Assembly (NCBI GenBank): GCA_902806575.1
Contig: CADCXD010000001.1
Span: 930,001-994,000 of the forward strand
DNA: 64,000 nucleotides
Source of the DNA: Jackrogersella multiformis
Lineage: Eukaryota; Ascomycota; Sordariomycetes; Xylariales; Hypoxylaceae
Reading direction: 5' to 3'
The position numbers were made by a program, and so were the translations under genes. Under the pieces are notes generated by a model. The model had not been told where the DNA came from, made no database searches, and saw only the letters and a program-made list of their open reading frames with translations. This document shows positions 58,144-64,000 of the stretch, piece by piece (position 1 is the first letter of the stretch; each line of letters begins with the position of its first letter).

Positions 58144-58762
58144 ATGGTATATCCTAGCTTCCTCCGTCTTGCATACCTACCTAGGTACCTTGGTAGATGA
58201 TCAATCTGACCCTAACACAACCGCATCTTAGTTACCTCTCGGCCTCTTGAACGCCGCCCAAGGCCACCCTATGCTCGTCGAGCTCAAGAACGGAGAAACT
58301 CTTAACGGTCATCTAATACAATGCGACACGTGGATGAACTTGACCTTGAAGGAAGTCATACAGACGAGTCCGGTAGGCGACCATATCATTATCATCGCAC
58401 AAAGTATCACATGCAAACTAGTGCCATAGCTAATTTTATAAAAATAAATAGGAAGGAGACAAATTCGTCCGTCTCCCCGAAGTATATATCAAGGGGAATA
58501 ACGTGAGCATTCTTGCCTATGCGCTTACTTGACCCGCACATAATACAAGGCTAACGGAACACGATAGATCAAATATCTCCGAGTGCCCGACGAGATCATC
58601 GACCTAGTTAGAGACCAACAACATAATCAGCAAGGTGGATTCAGGGGTGGCCGCGGTGGACATGGCCAGCAAAGAGGAGATCATAGCGGCAGAGGTGGTG
58701 ATAGAGGTGGCCGTGGTGGACGAGGTCAAGGAAGAGGTCGGGGTAGAGGCCGCGGTGCGTGA
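58144..58762 (+). CDS. LSM4: U6 snRNA-associated Sm-like protein LSm4
   Basis: Four coding exons (58144-58146, 58232-58372, 58452-58502, 58568-58762) give 129 residues. The first coding exon is only the ATG. Joined to LPLGLLNAAQGHPMLVELKN it gives the classic LSm4 start, so this split is well supported. The Sm1 (ELKNGETLNGHLIQCDTWMNLTL) and Sm2 (KGNNIKYLRVPDEI) motifs are intact. The C-terminus is a Gly/Arg-rich (RGG) tail typical of LSm4. The protein forms the LSm2-8 ring on the U6 snRNA 3' end and the LSm1-7 ring in mRNA decapping. It works in the nucleus and in P-bodies, where the RGG tail promotes condensation and may be arginine-methylated. Intron 1 contains a TACCTAGG palindrome (58177-58190). 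The call is secure. Confidence 0.97.
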
Positions 58763-59475
58763 AGGTGACTCGGTGCTACGCAAAGGTACCTTACCTACCT
58801 GGCATCCAGAAGAGAATGCACTTCTAAGAAGCCCGGACGGCAGCATTAGGGCGCACGGGTAGACGCCGGAGAAGAAGCTATATCAAACAAAGCTAGGAGA
58901 AAGTGCTGGGATAGGGCCGTTCTAGACGGAGAAGATACCCAGCCAGCCGCGTGTGTTGACGTGAATGGTATTACCCCATGATTACACTTCCGACACGAGG
59001 TCTAACGAGAGGGAGCAGTAGCGACAAGCTAAATATACCCCAGAATCAGACCTTGACTTTCATCTACATATTCAACATTAGAAGTGCGATGGGAGGTGTT
59101 GCGCCCTGGCAAAATTCGACACGTAATTATAGTAATACTCAACAATAAAGACCTAAAGCTGAATGCATCCTGGCACATGGCGACACATCGTAGCCTCACC
59201 TATCGACATTATAGCCAAAGAATCATCAGAAATGTCTAAACACGTTAGCTAGGGATGTTTTTAGTGGTTTTTGGCAGGTGATATCAGCTGTCTGTGTTTA
59301 TCTCTATTTTATATATCTTATCTATTATCTCTTATCGTTTATCTTATCTACCATCTATTAATATCTTCAATGCCTAAGTATCTAGGTACCTACCTTTAAC
59401 CCAATCTGATGCGCGACAATACATACCTAGGTAGTATACCAGCCAGTTCAACGTCAATTGGTTTTAAACCACGCA
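58763..59475. other. Intergenic
   Basis: The 3' region of LSM4 and the upstream region of the PPR gene. It holds a TATCTTATCTATTATCTC-type pyrimidine/AT repeat near 59315-59355 and TACCTAGG units near 59382-59395 and 59425-59435. No gene. Confidence 0.5.
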
Positions 59476-61454
59476 ATGCCGGGGGAGCGCATTGTCATCG
59501 ACGGGCTTTGGCGATGTCTATGTCCCTCGATTGAAATTTCTACCCTCTCGAGACTAATAAGCTCTCCAGCTCCTCGTAGTCCTCGACCACGGCCGACGCT
59601 GTCCCCCGGTATCAATGCCCGGATCACCCGCAAACATGGTCGGCGAGAGTACCATGGCGTTGCTACCGGAAGTGGAATCAACGTTGATCCCGATGGTAGT
59701 AACCAAGAGTCTGTAGATACATCACGGGCTCAGTACCTACAACGACTTGCGAAACGAAACCCGTGGATTCCCGTAGATCTCTTCGCTGATGCCGATACTT
59801 TCGCTACCAAGCTCGACAAAATCCCGACGAATACCATCTACGCTGCTCTGAAAGAGCTCTCGAGGGCCGAAGACTCTTATTCGCCGACTATAAAATTGAT
59901 TGAGTATTTAGTGGAAGAGAGGAAAGAAAGGCCAAATGCCATGCTCTATGAGAGCCTTATTAGGGCCAATGTCGATAAGAATCAAGGATCTGCAGAGGTT
60001 GCTGGTCAGCTCTTCAAGGAAATGGAGAAGCTAGGCATTCTGACCACGCCACAGATATACCAGGCTCTCCTAGAAGTGAGATGGCCCATCTCATAGTCTT
60101 ATAGTTAAAACCATATGTTAATCTGAGGACATAGGTTACAGCTGTCCATCCCGATTATGTTCTCCGAAACACGGTGCTCTTCGAGATGAAGAAACGATGG
60201 TATTTGCCAACCGAAGATGATTCGGTAAATATTACCATTGGACTACTGAGGGATAACCAATACGAGCTTGCGCTTGAGAAGCTAGAGGAGCTACATAAAG
60301 ACTCTGTCGTTATCCCAAAATGGCTTTACGAGGTATTCCTCTATACATTTGGGGAGCTAGGTTTCCACGAAGAGACGCTCTTAATTCTCAAACACCGACT
60401 TACTACCGCAAACATTGGCAGTGAACTGTTATCGTTAAACACGTGGCATTTCCTTCTTGACGTATTCAGCAGAGATGCTTTTTACGATGGAGTCAAGTAC
60501 ATATGGGAGCGATCAGTCTCACCTGGGCATTTAAATCCTTCTGACGGTGTGGTTATGAACATACTCAACACGGCGTCAAACCACACAGATGCGCCCTTGG
60601 CTTTGAGTGCAATTCAGATGCTTTCGAACCGTGGCAGGAAACTTGAGTTGCATCACTACGAACCCCTCATAGATATCCATATACAACAGAACGACCTTCA
60701 AAAAGCGTTTAGAGTCTTGTGTATCATGGCCAAAGCAGGCGTACGTCCTGACCTCTCTAGCACACGGTCCATTTTTCGAATACTTCGCGAATCATCTTCA
60801 GAGACGGACAACGCCTTGGTGATATTAAATGAGCTAAGATTGCAATTTCAAGTTCCCAGCGCCGCATTCAACGTTGTCTTAGAGGCTACTGAAATCCACC
60901 GTGGGTTTGAGGTAGCCTTGGACTTATACAGAAGCGTGCGCCAGATCTGTGCCGACGGACCCGATCTTGAGACATATCACATCCTTCTTACCCATTGCAC
61001 AAAGAGGAAATCCATGAACTTCCTCTTCGCAGAGATGCAGGCTTTCTCCATCGAGCCTACCAAGGCCACATACGATCATCTCATCCGAATCTCCAGCATG
61101 CATGAGAGTTACGAGCAGTCATTCCAATTCCTCGAGAAGATGAAAACTAGCAAGACAGCGGGCCAGCTCAATAATTGGTGGGTGAGCAGGGGCTCGGCCC
61201 TGGCGCTTATCAGGAGATGCATCCACGAGGAGGACATCAGAGTGAAGGAGCTTATCGAGGAGTGCCGCAAGCGAGGCATGGATATTGAGGTGGAAGTACA
61301 GCTGTTACTCGACAGCGTCCAGGAGCAGAAGGAACTAGTTGAGCCGGACCCAAGTGTTCCTGTAGAAGGCATGTCGTCCGCGGAACCAGTGAACCCAGCG
61401 CCACCAGAACATATACAGGAGCAGAGGCCTAGGACAGCATCAGGTTGGGCATAG
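59476..61454 (+). CDS. Mitochondrial pentatricopeptide-repeat (PPR) protein
   Basis: Two exons (59476-60075 and 60135-61454) give 639 residues. The ATG at 59476 is used because the longer frame begins with TTG. The first 70 residues are Arg/Ser-rich with few acids, fitting a mitochondrial targeting peptide. The conserved fungal start ERIVIDGLWRCLCPS is recognisable. Helical repeats of about 35 residues follow. Good examples are AMLYESLIRANVDKNQGSAEVAGQLFKEMEKLGI and the HHYEPLIDIHIQQNDLQKAFRVLCIMAKAGVRPD unit near residues 355-390. The C-terminus is acidic and Pro-rich. PPR proteins bind organellar RNA and control its processing, stability or translation; the target transcript is unknown. The intron acceptor at 60134 is chosen because it gives LLEVTAVHPDYVLRN without a frame break. 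No defect is seen. Confidence 0.88.
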
Positions 61455-62970
61455 AGCAAGACCAATGATAACTATAAGTCTGAACCCATTTTGATTTCGA
61501 TTGCATAGTTGCAAATCTTTTTACGTGCTTTCCCTGGCCTTATATCTTACATTTTAGCAAGTATCGTAGCTTGACGGACTACACATTTACCTCGCACCTT
61601 GTGCCTCTGAACATGTTGGAGATATACAATACTGAGCAGCACGAAATACCTCTCCCTCGACCTTATAACCAGTAAAATCTTACGGCGACTAGACGGCTTC
61701 GATGTTAACATAAATTGGTGTACAAAATTTTATCTATGGAATTCAACTCCTTAACATATTCACCATACTGAGAATACATGATTCAATTCATACTCGGCGT
61801 ACTAGCATTAGTTACATAATGACAAGATCCCAAAGCACAAGGCGAACTTTGTGTGTAGCCAGTACTAGTAGGTAATCATTTATTTTATTTTATTTTATTT
61901 TATATCAGGTACCTATATAGGTACCTAGGTATGTAGGTAGATACTAACCATATAACTAGCCGTATTACTAAAGCTCGGCATAATTTCGACCGGTCCCTAC
62001 GATGACGCAAAGAACCTCACCAAAAACCTAACCTAAAAATCCTCTAAAAAAAACCTTGAAGACCAGCTAAAAGCCAATAGAAATGAAGGAGTGTGCCGCA
62101 TTCGGAAATATCGCTGATAAATCCTAAAGACCTCCCAGGGCTAATCTAGATCACTAACTGAAGCTAAATCCGGCACACTGGGACCAATTGAAACCTTGGA
62201 AGCTTCGAAGAACTACAAGCTCCATTTATCTGCCTTTAAATCCGGCATCTATCTATCAGACAACATCATCTTTTGTCCAGATCTCAGCTCTGACGCCAAG
62301 GACGCTAAATATAAATATATCTGAGATCTTAAGCCCCCCACTCGGCTTCTCCAGTTAACGTGCTTCATCTCCTTTCACATGTCGAGATTGGTAATCCTCG
62401 TGGCTTAATAGGTAATCAACGTTGGAAATCATTTGGCCAATTTAGTATTATTTTCGTTACGCTTATATTCCATGGAGACTGAAAATAGAGACCATCGAGG
62501 GAAAGCTCGCTAAGTATGTCCGATTATATAGCACATCTATAATATTCTAAGATACATAAATAGGAGGTATCGATACAATAACTTACCTACCTAGGTAGGT
62601 ACGTTATGCCCCAGTAGGGCAGTTCATCCGATTCGCTACCTAGGTACCGGGAATCGTGTATTACAATAGTATCATAAAGAGAAACTCGACTTCGAGCTTC
62701 CAGGCCCTAGGCACAGATCATAAAGTCGGACCCTGCCGATCCATCAGAAGATCGATCTGATTCTCTTAGCTCCAATTATTCAATCTACCTAGGTACACAT
62801 CAACAACCCCCGGTCCCAGCGATGAAGAAAGCCAATCGAAAAGACAGATGTGTTAGATCCGGCGCCGTAAGACATCACTCTAACTCGGACAAAGAGCCGA
62901 GCCGAGACTCTACCCAACACAGAAGAACGGTATGAGGTTAACTAAGGGCACGAGCTCGAGGAGACAAAGT
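61455..62970. other. Intergenic with microsatellite and TACCTAGG repeats
   Basis: A (TTTTA)n microsatellite lies at about 61879-61903. TACCTAGG units occur at 61910-61935, 62583-62600, 62638-62648 and 62787-62795. No gene is supported. Confidence 0.55.
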
Positions 62971-62974
62971 CGAT

Positions 62975-63575
62975 ACCCATCGTCCCGAGGAAAACGAAGG
63001 ATGGCGCTATCCTCGTTGATTGGTACTATACCGACGATCCGGACAACCCTCAGAATTGATCTAGTTTGCGTTGAGCCATGATCGCCATCTAGCTCTCTTC
63101 GTTCTCGGCTACGGACTCGGCCCGGTATTGACCTCGCCCCTGAGTGAGCTACCTAGCATCGGTCGAAACCCGGTGGACATCTGGACAATGTTTCTGTCCG
63201 TCGTTGTGTCTATCTCGGCTGCCCTGGCGACCAATTATCCGGGGCTGATGATCATCCGGTTCCTCCAGGAGTTCTTCGGCTCGCCTTATCTAGCTAACGA
63301 CGCCGCGTCGCTCGGCGATACGTACAGCGATATGTCGCTGCCGTACGCGCTGATCGCCTTGCGTACTGCGGGCCCGCCCTCGGCCGTCTGCTCTCCAGGT
63401 TCTCGGTTCCTGCCATGGGCTGGCAGTGGTCTCTCCTCGAAATCATATAGGCCGCTTCCCCGTGTTCGTGGCCATGCTCGCCTTCTTACCCGAAACGTCG
63501 ACGCCAGACCTGCTCATTCACCGGCGTCAGCTCACCAGCGACGCGCGCTTCATGTCGCAGTCGGAGACGGACTAG
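62975..63575 (+). pseudogene. Dead MFS drug-transporter (DHA1 type) fragment
   Basis: Upstream is the usual cytosolic entry of fungal DHA1 multidrug/polyamine transporters (GAILVDWYYTDDPDNPQN), then TGA, TGA and TAG within about 35 bases (63058-63093). Each of those stops differs by one G-to-A or C-to-T change from the Trp or Gln codon expected there. A deletion removes TM1. The frame then gives FVLGYGLGPVLTSPLSELP, LATNYPGLMIIRFLQEFFGSP and ASLGDTYSDM (motif-like segments of TM2 to TM5). It shifts again, and near 63450-63575 the typical loop ending FLPETSTPDLLI to SQSETD plus TAG appears. Half of the transporter is missing. It is a relic of the multidrug-resistance branch, not a working gene. 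Confidence 0.85.
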
Positions 63576-63584
63576 CGCAGCATG

Positions 63585-63629
63585 GATATATAGTATTAAT
63601 AATGATATATAGTATTAATAATGATATAT
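63585..63629. repeat. Short tandem repeat (two 19-base units plus partial)
   Basis: Two exact copies of GATATATAGTATTAATAAT (63585-63603 and 63604-63622) plus GATATAT form an AT-rich tract just after the dead transporter. The flanks TGGATATAT and ATATATCCA make the whole tract weakly palindromic. Confidence 0.85.
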
Positions 63630-64000
63630 CCATTAAGAAGATATTAGCCTAGTTCCTTGTCTCGCGACGCCTGTGATGTGTTGAGGCTACAACTCATGTC
63701 TGCCTGCATCATAACACATATCTAGATATAATCCTTTGAGTGTCTAACCAATGGCCCCCCTTTAGAATTAGGTAATAAGGGGTCGTGGAATCATAGGCAA
63801 GTAATGCAGTCTATCGATAGGTACACATGAGGTAACAGGACGGACAACTGTGGAAGGTATTAAATATTGAAAGCAGGTATCTCTTGAACTTTTCATAGGA
63901 TGTCTAAACTTGAACAAATTTTCTTCCCAGTCCATTAACTTAATACTGCCTACCTAGGTACCTAGGTAGTACGCTTCACGAGATACCTACCTAGGTAGGT
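63630..64000. other. Intergenic to window end
   Basis: No gene. Near-tandem TACCTAGG palindromes end the window (63949-63969 and 63984-64000). Confidence 0.55.

Noticed and set aside
63071..63652. Intact 193-residue transporter
   Set aside because: The frame is only part of an MFS gene. The upstream exon has three stops, TM1 is deleted and the true C-terminal loop is in another frame.

Overview
This window is nuclear DNA of a filamentous ascomycete, probably a member of the Pezizomycotina. The main reasons are the many short spliceosomal introns (about 45 to 130 bases, GT...AG, several with a CTAAC or CTAAT branch site near the 3' end), the fungal gene families, and an LTR retrotransposon degraded by what looks like repeat-induced point mutation (RIP). 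A class such as Sordariomycetes is plausible, but nothing seen here proves it. I rebuilt the spliced genes by hand. Every exon set below keeps frame from ATG to stop, but start codons and a few splice sites remain predictions.

From 1 to 32 kb the layout is loose and looks like a partly decayed secondary-metabolite region. It holds a branched-chain-type aminotransferase (2524-3892), a HAK-type potassium transporter (5511-8299), a J-domain protein (8528-9391) and an acyltransferase of the condensation/alcohol-acetyltransferase type (10293-11654). An interstitial telomere repeat lies at 12497-12532. Next come a dead NRPS-like adenylation-carrier-reductase gene (about 13390-15640), an Fe(II)/2-oxoglutarate dioxygenase-like gene (19059-20361), a coiled-coil protein (20623-21720), a 12-exon vacuolar/multidrug MFS transporter (22394-24868), a six-exon cytochrome P450 (25346-27256) and a broken killer-chitinase-like gene tail with a possible NucA/NucB-type nuclease domain (29438-31335). 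Aminotransferase, acyltransferase, carboxylate-reductase-type synthetase, dioxygenase, P450 and transporter are what a small natural-product cluster contains. Here the core synthetase is a pseudogene.

From 32 to 40 kb, an ankyrin-repeat gene (32312 onward) has been cut near its 3' end by a 6348-base LTR retrotransposon (33914-40261). The element has TGT...ACA termini and a perfect 5-base target duplication, GGTAT. It is saturated with C-to-T and G-to-A changes, yet the outermost 40-50 bases at each end are spared. The original last 21 codons of the ankyrin gene survive on the far side (40267-40332).

From 42 to 62 kb the region is mostly intact and more housekeeping in nature. It holds a Dal5-type MFS permease (42105-44130), two unassigned proteins (44595-45824 and 46116-47459), a secreted M28 glutamate-carboxypeptidase-like enzyme (48362-50978), a BTB protein (52375-53471), a secreted Pro/His-rich single-pass membrane protein (54903-57007), the spliceosomal protein LSm4 (58144-58762) and a mitochondrial pentatricopeptide protein (59476-61454). 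A dead drug-transporter fragment (about 62975-63575) ends the window.

Intergenic DNA and some introns are peppered with short palindromic repeats built from ACCTAGGT/TACCTAGG units.
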